Positions 53,145 through 64,000 of a stretch of DNA of 64,000 nt are shown one piece after another. The stretch spans positions 1,567,878 through 1,631,877 of the forward strand of contig NC_021678.1 of NCBI RefSeq assembly GCF_000247815.1. The letters are read 5' to 3'. Made by a program: the position numbers and the translations under genes. The first letter of the stretch is position 1. Each line of letters begins with the position of its first letter. The notes below the pieces were generated by a model. The model was not told where the DNA came from and did no database searches. It saw nothing but the letters and a program-made list of their open reading frames with translations. The DNA is from Ficedula albicollis. Taxonomy: Eukaryota > Chordata > Aves > Passeriformes > Muscicapidae.

Positions 53145-55194
53145 TGAGAAGGCTATTTCAGTTGTCCCAGGTCTTCCCACTGCCTTGACCCTGCAGATAA
53201 AGCCTCAGGGAAATGTTATCGGCCCTGTTCCGTTCCCAGTCATGCTCAAGTCCTGCTGGGTCATCACTTCCCTGTCCAGTTGTGCTGCTCCTCTCTTTGT
53301 AAGCATGCACAGCAACCCAGCCAAGGCTTCTTGCAGCACAGCCTAACTCTGCCATTCCTCCTTAGCCCCTCCAGTGCCCCTGCACTTGGTGGGGCAGGGA
53401 TCTGTTCCACGTTTCCTTGCAGATTTGTGTCCTGTAAAGGCCCCTGGTGCAGCCAGGGTGTTGGGACCTGTGTTGGCTAGGAAATGGCTTTCTGCTCCTG
53501 CCCTTGCAAACCATCACCCCCTCCTTGTCTGAGCCTGACTCCCAAACACCACCCAAATGTGGCAGTCTCGTTTTGGGACGTTTTGGTTGGCACGCGTGTA
53601 GATGGGAATGGGGCCGTGTGTGTCCACATAGCAGTGTGGGTGTCCAAATAAAGGCTCTGCTGTCCTACTTGTGCCCATGTTTGACCACCAGCAGTTAGAA
53701 GGCAGGCAGTGCTGCAGAGCAGAGCTGTGCCATCTGGGGTGGCAGCAGGGTGGGAACGTGCCCAGCGTGCAGAGATTCACATATCTGTGCTTTTAACTGA
53801 GGAGGTAAACACCAGTGAAATGCTCTACGGGAACTGGCAGTTTTCCTTGCCTAAAACCTTCTCCTCACCCTGTTACCAAATCGACTTGCTATCAAAACAT
53901 TTCTACCATGCAAAATAAAGCTCTGAAAATATTTAATTTCTAGTCAGTCACAACAACCGTTACTCTTTTGACTTGCAGTGAGGAAGCCAGCCCTTTCAGA
54001 GTGAAAAAATGGAAATGTTCCAGCCAATTCTGCCTTCCTTCGTCCCAGGCAGAATCAAGTTGATTTACTTTTATCCTCTCTAAAAGAATTTTTCCCCAGA
54101 CTGATGCCTTCTTGCAGGTAGATGCTGAACTACTTGTGAAAATTAAGCAATTTCTATATGATCTTGAGCATGGGCTTCTGTTGTGCCCTATATAAGGCTG
54201 TTTCTTTTGAAATATTGGCCCATTTGTGAAGTAGTTAAAAAAATAGGAGGGCTCAACTGGGATGGGAAGCTGGGCTTGAAGTTTAGGAGGGAAGAGAGAG
54301 TGATTCCAGAGCTTAGGAACCCCAGCAGCTCAGCTTTCCCAAATCATTAACCAAATGTGATTCGCAGGCATTAATGAATAACTTAGTCAGATTGATTTGT
54401 ATTTTCTCCACTAAATTACAGTTATTCTATAAAGTCTGCGAGGGGTGGTGAGGATGCTACTCCTGAAGCACGTTTTGCTCAGGGCATGGGTTAATTTTGT
54501 TGATGTTCCCAGTGAGGGAAGATGCAGTGACCTCAGGTGGTTTATTTTTCTTTCAAGAGACACACAGATGGGACCAGAGAGCAGGAGACTGACACTCTGG
54601 CACCATTAGGAATCCAAACTCGTGCATGAAATGAACATTCTGACAAAATTCCACCTTGTGGGAGCTCTTGATTGGTTTTGTTGTGTTCTGCCCTTGGGGG
54701 AAATATTAAGTTTCACAGAGTCTGAAGGTTTCAGGGGATGCTGTTGCTGTTTTCAGTTCATCTTCAGCCACAATCTTGCAGTGGGACCCTTCTGTCCACC
54801 CAGGTGTCTCCAAGCACATAAGGATTCTGCTGCAGGGTAGAGGAGGACCTGCTTCAGATCTTCATTTTCTGCCCACTGAGTGGGTCTTCTGAAAAATGCG
54901 GCTTCGTCACGAGGACACAGTCACCCATTTATTTGCCACTGCTGGCTCTTGGTTTTGTAATGCCTGTCAGGAGGACCACATTTGGAGGCCATTACGAAAC
55001 TCCCTCGGCCTGCTTTCAATCAAACCCTGCATTTCTAGCTAAAGACTATGAACTTCACTGCCTTTCTTCATTCCCAAACTGTTCTGCCCTGTCTCTCCCA
55101 TCTCCACTTGGGCAGCATCCCCTCCCAGTTCCACTTCTTCAAGAATTTGAGGCTTTGGTTTCAATGGCATAAATTTTTTTCCCTCTCTTGGCAG

Positions 55195-55264
55195 AAATTG
55201 AAGTTCCACTTGCCAAGACATCGAGAAGTTCGAGACACGCACCAGCGCTGCAACTGCCCGGCAG
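55195..55264 (+). CDS. COL13A1: Collagen alpha-1(XIII) chain, exon 2 (ectodomain stalk)
   Basis: A 70-bp exon encoding residues 102-124 plus the first base of a Gly codon: KLKFHLPRHREVRDTHQRC, then NCPAG. It lies between 'cttggcag' and 'gtaggg' splice signals and joins exon 1 in phase 0, leaving in phase 1. The human counterpart, from memory, begins KWKLHS, has four arginines forming the furin site, and ends GCNCPPG just before the first collagenous domain. The CNCP motif is conserved. The four-arginine furin motif is not: the bird has P-R-H-R-E-V-R-D, leaving only the minimal R-x-x-R at residues 111-114. The collagenous exons lie beyond the window. Confidence 0.92.
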
Positions 55265-55504
55265 GTAGGGATCTGGGACAGCTGCCACTTTGGGAGGTGA
55301 CAAAAACTCTTCTGCCTGCACCTCGTTGAAGGATTTGTTAATGTGTGAATGCAAAGTGGTGTGCACTTGCATAACAGCTTGATGGAGGCATAGGAAATTG
55401 AAGTGGAGGTGTGGCCAACAAGTCTGGTGTGTACTTAGATGTCAGCATGTGGCAGGAGCAGGAGGAAAAGTGATAGATACCCAGGTGGATGGTGAGATGC
55501 CCAT

Positions 55505-55650
55505 AAAGAGAGAAGGATACATCTGGAGGGCCAGTGTTCCCACTGATTTTTGATATCAGCTTTGAAGTGGGCAGAGGTAAAGAGAGAAGGATACATCTGG
55601 AGGGGCAGTGTTCCCACCGATTTTTGATATCAGCTTTGAAGTGGGCAGAG
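55505..55650 (+). repeat. 74-bp tandem duplication, 2 copies
   Basis: 'aaagagagaaggatacatct' starts at 55505 and 55579. Copies share 'gatttttgatatcagctttg' and differ at only a few bases. In COL13A1 intron 2. Confidence 0.93.
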
Positions 55651-58600
55651 AAGCTCTTGGGAAGTGCATCCTTCATGCCTGGTTTTGGAATGTAGGCTAG
55701 ATCCAACACCAAAGCTGAATTTTGGTGAGCCAAAATGCCTCTAGGGTGAGAAGATTTGAATTCCTTGGTGTTCTACAACTATCTGAGGCATCTTGCAGAA
55801 TTAACAGCCTTCTGCTAGAAGCAGCCATTTATGATGGGCTTGAATGAAGTGGTCACTTGTGGTCCCACTCATATAACATACAGAAATATTATGGGATTGC
55901 CTAACTGCACTATGGTTTTAATCATGTTAATATCAAAAGGCTCTTTGAGACTCATCTTCTTAAGTGGTTTCAATACAATAAGTGGCAATTTGCTATGGAA
56001 AAAAACGTTTGTGAATGGCATTTCATTCCACGAGTATGAATCATTCAGCATTCCTCATTGTCTTTTGATACATTTGACTAGAAAAAAATAGAGAAGTGCC
56101 AGCTACCACTCTCATCCAAAGCTGAAGTTCTGGGAGAATTTGAATCTGTGTATTCAAACTGGGTGACATTTTGCAAATAAGGTGGCAGGGAAAGTTATGT
56201 CTGGATGAGCACATGAAAGCAGCATTTCCATTTTCAGTGGTTTCTCCTTTGGTCCCCTTTGGTGTCCAGTGTGACAGTATCTGCAGTGTGCTTATCAAAG
56301 GGTATTTGAATGTGGTCAACAGTTGGGATAAGGGTGGATAAAATTACAAAGGGGTTGTCTTTGCTGTAGGTAAGGTCTCAAAGCCATTGCATTTAGGCTT
56401 GTACAGACATAGGAGGTACAGTCTCTTGACAGACTAAAATGGATTTGCAACACAGCAGCTTGTAAAAGCAAGAGTTAAAGCTGTACAGATTTGTGGTGGA
56501 AGAACTAAAATCCAGGATCCAGAACTGTAGAACACTGGAAAAAGCCTGATTTGACTAGTCCAGATCAGAACTGTTGGACTTTCTTTTTAGTCCCAGAAAG
56601 AAACAACGGGAACAATTTTGGTTTAAATTTAAAAGATGGTGCAAAAGAAATGTTTTCTAAGTATCGTTTCTCAAAAGAGCAGGTCAAAACCGAGTTCAGC
56701 TGATTTTAAATACCAACATTTTCCCTTCAATGGGAACACAAATCACAGCCCTCCTCCATTTTTAAGTTCTTGCCTGGACTTGACAAATAAATGCCATAAA
56801 ACCACAGGAGTGAATGTCCTCCTGATGTTTCTGAGCCAGCTTGAAGAAGAAAACTTAGAATTTGAATGCAGAGCAGAGAAAAAAGAGATTTGCTCCTTTT
56901 TGAGGCCATCTGAATGTCACTCCTACACCACCTGTGTGACAGATGAATCACCCAGGTATGTCATTATTGAGATCACAACACTTGGTTACAGATACCCACG
57001 TCCCTTGGGAAGCTTTGGCAGCAGTCTGTGTTGGATTTCTCATAACTCTTAGGTGCCCATTCTTTCCATTAACTCATAGTATTGCTGAATAACAGCTTTG
57101 ATTCAGGAGGACAGTAGCAATAAATGTCTCATAAGGGTCTCTTAAGGGTTGAGGCTTCCTTTTTACCTGTCAAACTTGCTTGTCTTCGTCAGATATTCTA
57201 TGGATACAGAAACTATATATGAAATTCTCTCCCACCCTGTCAGCTAATGTGTTGAGGGAAATGAAACCATGATCTAAAGCTGATGTTGTGGCAGGTGAGG
57301 TTTTGATTGGCTTGGAGCAGTACAGAAACAAAGGCACCTTCTGCCAGCTGTTGTCTCCTCTTAGACCCTTTGCTCCAGGGTACTTCCCTTTGGTCTCCAG
57401 GCTGGTGCAATGCAGGCCACCTGACCACGTTTCAACGTGGTCTGTCTTCCAGCACAAGACCTTGGGAATCCTTTTCCTCTGAGCATTTTTCCCCTGGTGT
57501 TTAAAACGCCCCAAGGACCAGACAATATGACTGCTGCGGCAGACCAAGGTATTCAGAAGCGTCAAGATGTTGCAAGAGTTGGCGCATGCCTGTTGCTTCT
57601 CACTGGCCCACTTCACTGCCTATAAACACATCGTGCTCCTCGGCAAAATAAATGTTTATCAGTGACATTTGAGTTCATCCCTAGCTGTGAGTCAGGTCCC
57701 TGCATGGCAGAGGAGGGGAAAAGGAAGACAAGTTCATTTGCTGACCTGTTTCGTGCGGGTATGGAGGTCTGGGGCCATAGAAGGGCTTCAGAACAGATGG
57801 GATTGTGAACATAAACGGTTTGAAAAAGCTGGGAACTGGACAAAAAGAAGGTTGTGAAGTGTGTGACTGTGCTGTGGCTACGATAAGGATGCTAGAAATA
57901 ACATGGTCAGGAAAACAGCACAGCTGTATTTATAGCAAATGATAAGGAAATAGAAGTTTCTCTTGACTGGAAAGCGACTACTTCAGATCACTTGGGCTGG
58001 GTGTGACTACCTGTGGGATGTTGATCCTTGGCATTGTGTTTTTTTGAGTTTAGAGGTCACAGTGGGCTTCTCCAGCAGTGTCTTGGTGGGGAGGACACAG
58101 CCCTCAGGTTTAGCATAACCTATCTGGGTAATTAATGACTTTGTTCCCTTCAATAGATAACTTCTGTCATTCCTTCTGTCCCCACTTACTGCTAGATGGA
58201 TCTGGGACAGCTTTGTACAGTTTGGAGAGGAGAAACCTCAATGGCAGCTCTTTTCCAGCCCCAGACCCTGTGCTGGGATGGGGCCAAGTGTGGGCAGGGA
58301 GCTCAGCACAGGTTTTGGTCTGAAGTTGTTGCATGCATGGATGTGACTTGGGGAATTTTTCTGGGACTGAGCAGATGCTTTTCCATATGGTGTGTGGATG
58401 TGGTCAGGAGCTACCTGAGGCTGGAGGATCCTCTTACAGCCAACTGACCTCCCTTAATTTCCTCCATGTAGTAAAATATGCTGCAAGGGGAAAGCATTTT
58501 GTTTCAGGTTGACAGGGAAAAAAAAAAATCTAAGCTTTCCTGGTCTAATCATGATCCAGTTGCAGATCCAGACTGTGTCTGCCTGGGCAGCCTCAAACAG

Positions 58601-59821
58601 CCAGGGATTACACCACAATCCCTTCCCACAGCTTTCCTGGCAGAGGTGGGCGCTTGTGTATTTTGTATATTTTGACTCTCTTTATTAGCTCTTTCCCATC
58701 TTCCTCTCCTCAGCTCTGATTTTCACAGTCCCCACATGGCTGTTTTTCACTGTGCTGGCTCTCTGCTCTGGTCTTCAATATCCCTTTAAAAAAGAAAAAA
58801 AATAAGAAAAAAGGCTGGCTGCTTTCCCTCTGCCTCCACAGTGCTTGTTTTGGTCTGGTTTCTCCTCGGTCAGGTTGGGAGCCTGCGGTGCTGGGGGCGG
58901 TCAGCCCTGCAAGCAGGGAAGCGGCTCAGGGGGATGCTGAATGACTTTTCCATCCCTCCCTGTGGCAGTTCAGGAGAGAGGAGGGACCTGGGCTGCAGGA
59001 GGAGGCGGCTCCCAGGGACTGGCATTGGCAGCCAGAGGAAGGTTGCACAGCCCTGCCACAAACCTGCTATTACAGGGGCTTGGAGGATGGTGTGGGGCAG
59101 CTGCAAGGATTTTGGCAGTGGCCAGGAACTGATGTTTTCTCTGGAATGTCTTTGAGGCTTTGCAAAGGAATGTCCCCTGGGCATTCCTTTTCATACAAAA
59201 TTTCACCCACGTTTCCTATCTGCCCCACCATGGGGCACAGAGGGAGCTGCTTGGCCACCCTTCAGCTGCGACTGACTTGACAGAAATACCACCAGGAGAT
59301 GCTGCATCTCAAAATTATTGCTGCTGTTGGCATTTTTTGCAGGGAAGCTTGCAGGAGCCAAGGTGAGGATGAGGCCAGCAAGAAACAGTGTAGGGCTGCA
59401 GTGGGGTGTTGGCTTCCAGCTGATGGGAAGTGCATTTCCCACATCCCAATCTGTGCCTGTCCCCACAGACAGGTGCAGAGGAAGGAAAAAATGCTGGGAA
59501 AAGCAGCAGATGAGGGGTTGGTGAGGATGGCTGGAGCAAGGGCAGAGACTGCTGGGCAGTGTGGGCTGAGCCTTGGCCCCGCAGCAGACAGGCAGGATGT
59601 TGTATCCAAGTGGATGCATCCGTTTCTAACTTGGGAATTGTATCTTCTCACCAACATCTGTGGAGATGAGCCAAAAAGGGGGACAGTGCCCAAATGCTGC
59701 CCTCTCCCCACATCCCAGCTGAGGTGCTCTTGCCAGGTTGTTAGTTGTTTTCATGGCTTTTATATTTTCTTGCTGTCATGTTTTACATGGTCCTTTTCCA
59801 GCTTGTTTGGGGCTGCTTGGA

Positions 59822-60010
59822 CAGATCATAGGATCACAGATTGGTATGGGTTGGAAGGGACCTTTAAAGATTATCTAGTTCTACCCCTCTGCCACAGGCA
59901 GGGACACCTTCTGTTAGACCAGGCTGCTCCAAGCCCTGTCCAACCTGGCCTCGAACACTTCTAGGGATGGGGCAGCCCTGGCTTTTCTGTGCAACCCCTG
60001 CCAGTGTCTT
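59822..60010 (-). mobile_element. CR1 LINE 3' fragment, antisense
   Basis: The reverse-complement CR1 tail is clear: 'atcataggatcacag', 'gggttggaagggaccttta', 'agattatctagttctaccc', 'caggcagggacacctt', 'ctccaagccctgtccaacct' and 'gggatggggcagccc'. Truncated and non-functional, and opposite in strand to COL13A1. Confidence 0.9.
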
Positions 60011-62039
60011 AATGCTGCACAAGGGCTCCCATGATGTTAAAAAGATGGAGACACCGGTGAGCCCTGAGAGGTGAAGGAGGTGTTTGGGATCCCTGGTGTG
60101 GGGTGAGGGTGTGGAAAGGTCAACTCCAGCTATTTAAACACCAGCAGCCAGAAGCCATGTCAGTGGCCTTGGCTCAGAGCCATGAGGAGGATGAGGTGGG
60201 AGGGTGCAATGGAACACCCTTGGCCCCGTGGCCTCACTGTCAGGAGGTGCACTGAACTGGTTGAAATGTTATGGTTTTGTATTTCACCCCTTTTGAGGAC
60301 AGTAAGTCAGCGTGGCTTTCTGTGCTGACTGTGCAAAAGGTGCTTTCCGCCTTGAAAGTGGCTCAACGCAGCTTTTTGACCAGCGCTAACAAAAAAATTG
60401 GAAAAGAGGACTCCTGTCTCAAGCAGCAGCTCCTCGCCAAGAGCTCTGAGCTCTCTGAATTGTGTTTTCCCTTGGAAGGACTGGCCAGAGAGCTGGGATG
60501 TGGAGGGAGCAGTGCCTGGGCTGCTGCAGATGGACACCCAGCACTGCTGCAGCCACAGCAGCACATTGCCATGTCAGAAAATGGGATTCTCTGGCACGCC
60601 ACCCCCGGAGCACATCTGGAAGAAAAATTGCAGCATAATCATTGCTTAAATGCTACCCTCCTTTTTTTCCCCCTGCTTTGTGAGACATCTTCCTGGGAAT
60701 CCTATTATTCCCTGAAATTTAAATATATTCCCCCATCCACATTTTTGGGCCCTCCAGAGTATATACACACTTCAGCCTGGAAAGTTGCTCATGCGCCCTG
60801 GGCTGCTGGCTGTATTTTGGGTTGGGGTTTGTTTGGTTTAGACATACTGTTGTTTCATTTGTTTTTAAGATGCAAACCACACAATGAATTCCGTGGATTC
60901 TGTGAGCAGTTATGAATAAATGGGGATGAACAATTCAGGGGAAAAAACCAAGCTAATAGTTTGTTTGGTCACTTAAGTCTCTTTCTCTGAACATGTAGGC
61001 TGCTGTGCTCTTAAATGGCGTGGCTTGAGGAGTCACCCCAACCTTTGCTTTTGTCACCTGTATGTTGCCACATCCATGGCTGAGGGATGGGGAGAGGGAG
61101 AAAGGATGTTCCTTAAACCTCTAAGCATCAACTCATCCAGCTTAGTCTGCTTTTGGGATCTAAACCAACCTTATTAAGGAGTGTTTAATTGGTATTAATT
61201 AGCCTGCTGTTGTTGCCTCAGTGCAGACCGGGAGGGCTTGTGTAAGCCATTAATACACTTGTGAGCGTGGCCTGTGCTGCAGAATGGTTGGAGAGCTCAG
61301 AGCATCCCTGTGGTGCTACCATGCACTAGAGTTAGGATGGCAAACACCTCAGCCTTTCCCTCTTTGTCCAAAATATGATTAGAAACAGCCAAAGCATTAG
61401 AAAAGGAAGGTGATCTGGAGCGGTGATGGGCACAAGTGCTCTGGAAGAGGGTGGCCTGGTTGTTTACACCTGTCTACTTGTTCAGATAATTCCCACTTGC
61501 CATGCTCAGGCCTGCCTCCTGTACACCCCAAGGCTCCCCCCTTTGTCTTTTATATGCCTTCTTATTTTAAACTTTTTATTTTAAACTGGCTGGAAGGTAG
61601 GAAGAATTTCCTCCAAAGACATGGAATTGCTATGGGATTTTTTCTCTGGAGGCTGAGCTGTGCCTAAAGGAGCAAACAGGTAAACATTTATATTCAGGCG
61701 TGCACGAGTCCTGGTGACACAAGCATTAACTTTGATGGTGCTTGTATATTATGGCCCAAATGTTATATCCCAGCCCTGGTTGTTTGATACAGCTGTTCTG
61801 GGATAAACTAACCTGTTCCTCAAGTAAGGTGAAGACATTGAAGGAAAGATTTTGGAGCAGATACCCTGAAGTGCTCCGGCCAAAGCACGGATTGAGGCAG
61901 GATAAAAACAGGTGATGATCCCGATGTGATCTTTACTGTCCATAACAATCCAGGAGCAATCCAGTGGCACGTGGCACCCCACACGCAGGGCTGGCTTGCC
62001 TGTGGGGCACTGAGGGCTGCAGCGGGGAGCTTCTGCATG

Positions 62040-62412
62040 TTCGACGGGTTTGCGCACAGATGTTCGGTGGAAGTGTTTACACCATCGCGTGCCTGCGCTC
62101 GCGACGTATATGGCACAGATGGGCATAAATCAGCGCCTCGACAAAGCAAGGCAAACCCATCCCAGCTGGCTGAGCACATTGTGCTACTGTAGGGCCACGG
62201 CTGCGCTTCAGCGCGAGCGTGCTACCGGGCTGCAGGGATTTTCCCAGGCCTGGGCTGGGCGCACATGGCCGGGCTGGTTTGCGTCAGCCGCTGACGCACG
62301 TCCGTGTGTCCTCGCGTGTGCTGCCCGTGCTGAGAGGAGGCTGAGCCTGGCTGAGCCTGGCTGAGCTGAGCCAGGCCCCACGGCGGGGCACAAGGCCGAG
62401 CAAAGCCGCCGA
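62040..62412. promoter_or_regulatory. CpG-rich intronic patch with a palindrome
   Basis: CpG density rises sharply (words such as 'gcgcgagcgtgc', 'cgcgtgcctgcgctcgcgacg'). It includes the 17-bp inverted repeat GCGTCAGCCGCTGACGC at 62281-62297 and a short GGCTGAGCCT tandem at about 62339-62375. It may be an intronic CpG island or alternative promoter, but no TATA box or exon is evident. Confidence 0.35.
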
Positions 62413-63183
62413 GCAGCGCTGGAAATGCTGAAAATACTGGAAATACTGAAAATACCCGCGGCTCGCTGTGCGCAACGAGACTTCGGTGCCAGGGTTGGGA
62501 GCTGCCATGTGCCCGATGGCGATGGGGAGGTGAAAAGTGGGGTGCTGGCCTGGCCAGCGGCAGGATGGCTCTGTTTGGTGTCCCCGTGGTGGGGCACACA
62601 GGGGTTTTGCAGTGGGATGCAGAGGAGCCGTCCTCTCCGAGGTTTCTGCTTTCGGTGTGGTGATACCCGATTCCCTGCTGGCTTTTCCGGGCATCTGCCT
62701 ACACCTTTGCCCTGCTGTGGGGACCAAGGGCCAGGCTGATCCTGCCCGAGGGTGTCCCAGGATGCAGATCAACAGGAAGAGGGGAGGGACGGCTTTCCTT
62801 CCCCCGGATCGCCTTTCAGCCCTGGTGCCAGGCCGGGCTCGCAGGTACGCTGATGGTACAGGGGCAGAGCCAGCCTGTAAAAGGGAGAGGTTGCATCATG
62901 CGGGGCTGGGCGGGCCTCGGGAGGCAGAAACCTCATCTGTTAAACATATACCGCCCCCCCCCTCCGCCGGGGAACATTCAATCCTCTCTTTGATGGACGT
63001 CCAAGAAAATACTTCTTCCACATCCTAAACTTGTTAGCACCAGTTAATCATCTTAACCTCCTTCCCCTCCGAACGCACTCCGATGAGTTTCCCATCGCTG
63101 GCAGCTGTTAAAGACGCAGCGATGCTTTTTGCGCCAGCCTTTGCAGGCTATTCGCCATTAATTACCCTTCACCATTAATTATT
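62413..63183 (+). repeat. 771-bp tandem duplication, copy 1
   Basis: This 771-bp segment is repeated immediately downstream at constant offset, with no indels and only two differences seen (62428 G against A, and C against A where 'ggtacgctgatgg' becomes 'ggtacgatgatgg'). It is CpG-rich in its first 600 bp and AT-richer at the end ('ccattaattaccc'). The junctions show no obvious microhomology. No exon recognised. Confidence 0.97.
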
Positions 63184-63954
63184 GCAGCGCTGGAAATACT
63201 GAAAATACTGGAAATACTGAAAATACCCGCGGCTCGCTGTGCGCAACGAGACTTCGGTGCCAGGGTTGGGAGCTGCCATGTGCCCGATGGCGATGGGGAG
63301 GTGAAAAGTGGGGTGCTGGCCTGGCCAGCGGCAGGATGGCTCTGTTTGGTGTCCCCGTGGTGGGGCACACAGGGGTTTTGCAGTGGGATGCAGAGGAGCC
63401 GTCCTCTCCGAGGTTTCTGCTTTCGGTGTGGTGATACCCGATTCCCTGCTGGCTTTTCCGGGCATCTGCCTACACCTTTGCCCTGCTGTGGGGACCAAGG
63501 GCCAGGCTGATCCTGCCCGAGGGTGTCCCAGGATGCAGATCAACAGGAAGAGGGGAGGGACGGCTTTCCTTCCCCCGGATCGCCTTTCAGCCCTGGTGCC
63601 AGGCCGGGCTCGCAGGTACGATGATGGTACAGGGGCAGAGCCAGCCTGTAAAAGGGAGAGGTTGCATCATGCGGGGCTGGGCGGGCCTCGGGAGGCAGAA
63701 ACCTCATCTGTTAAACATATACCGCCCCCCCCCTCCGCCGGGGAACATTCAATCCTCTCTTTGATGGACGTCCAAGAAAATACTTCTTCCACATCCTAAA
63801 CTTGTTAGCACCAGTTAATCATCTTAACCTCCTTCCCCTCCGAACGCACTCCGATGAGTTTCCCATCGCTGGCAGCTGTTAAAGACGCAGCGATGCTTTT
63901 TGCGCCAGCCTTTGCAGGCTATTCGCCATTAATTACCCTTCACCATTAATTATT
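63184..63954 (+). repeat. 771-bp tandem duplication, copy 2
   Basis: Second copy, about 99.7% identical to 62413-63183. Its beginning contains a perfect two-step 18-bp repeat of 'ggaaatactgaaaatact', which is imperfect in copy 1. The duplication ends at 63954 and different sequence follows to the window end. Confidence 0.97.
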
Positions 63955-64000
63955 AAACCTCCCGGCGGTCCCCGGGTGGGAGGGCAGCAGCCCACACCTC
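63955..64000. other. Window end, COL13A1 intron 2 continues
   Basis: Short GC-rich tail with no feature recognised. It is the first unique sequence after the 771-bp duplication. Confidence 0.5.

Larger units (their letters stand above)
47685..55194 (+). other. COL13A1: COL13A1 intron 1
   Basis: A 7,510-bp phase-0 intron with gt...ag ends. The acceptor has a good pyrimidine tract ('tttttttccctctcttggcag'). It contains three local tandem duplications (50460, 51347, 52956) and no recognised transposon or nested gene. AT-rich unique sequence at about 53920-54430 could be regulatory, but nothing specific is seen. Confidence 0.85.
55265..62412 (+). other. COL13A1: COL13A1 intron 2 (first part)
   Basis: The intron begins 'gtaggg' and continues past the window. 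I saw no Gly-X-Y reading frame between plausible splice sites. Contents are a 74-bp duplication at 55505, a minus-strand CR1 fragment at 59822 and a CpG-rich stretch from about 62040. The 138-codon open frame at 56636-57052 is unlike collagen and is treated as chance. Confidence 0.8.

Noticed and set aside
56636..57052. 138-codon frame in intron 2 as a possible COL13A1 exon
   Set aside because: It has no Gly-X-Y pattern and the expected next exon is collagenous. The AT-rich composition favours chance.
62537..63799. Duplicated 163-codon frames
   Set aside because: The same frame appears twice only because of the 771-bp duplication. It has no known domain and lies inside an intron.

Overview
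The window is vertebrate nuclear DNA and almost certainly avian. It holds several truncated LINE fragments that end in the bird-type CR1 tail (a 'ttccaacc' block followed by 'gattctatgatt'-like octamers), few other transposons, and long non-coding stretches. A passerine is possible but not shown. No prokaryotic genes, operons or CRISPR arrays are present.

The one gene I can identify is COL13A1 (transmembrane collagen XIII), on the + strand. Its first coding exon is at 47382-47684 and its second at 55195-55264, separated by a 7.5 kb intron. Everything after 55264 is intron 2, and no Gly-X-Y collagen exon is seen before the window ends. A TATA box at 46675 and a leader with at least four short upstream ORFs precede the start codon. 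The 46 kb upstream is intergenic. It contains CR1 remnants, a 27-copy 49-bp minisatellite (31644-32966), many small local tandem duplications, a very strong 78-nt hairpin (10399-10476) and a TATA-bearing promoter-like patch near 18.1 kb.

The long G runs (1-513, 2238-2274, 8763-9254, 29059-29107, 35079-35229, 36454-37471, 46318-46505) are best read as assembly gaps or sequencing artefacts, not biology. All are G on the same strand. Most of the internal ones sit at poly-A/T or tandem repeats. The one at 46318 is preceded by a 12-base Illumina adapter start and flanked by the same 52 bp on both sides. The poly-Gly and poly-Pro reading frames there are meaningless.

The end of the window (62413-63954) is a near-perfect 771-bp tandem duplication inside intron 2, either a recent duplication or a false duplication from two haplotypes. 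Overall the window is one gene's 5' end plus a tandem-duplication-rich intergenic region. I found no convincing new multi-gene system. The best leads are the hairpin at 10.4 kb, the altered furin-site region of COL13A1, the 18.1 kb promoter-like patch and the pattern of local tandem duplications.
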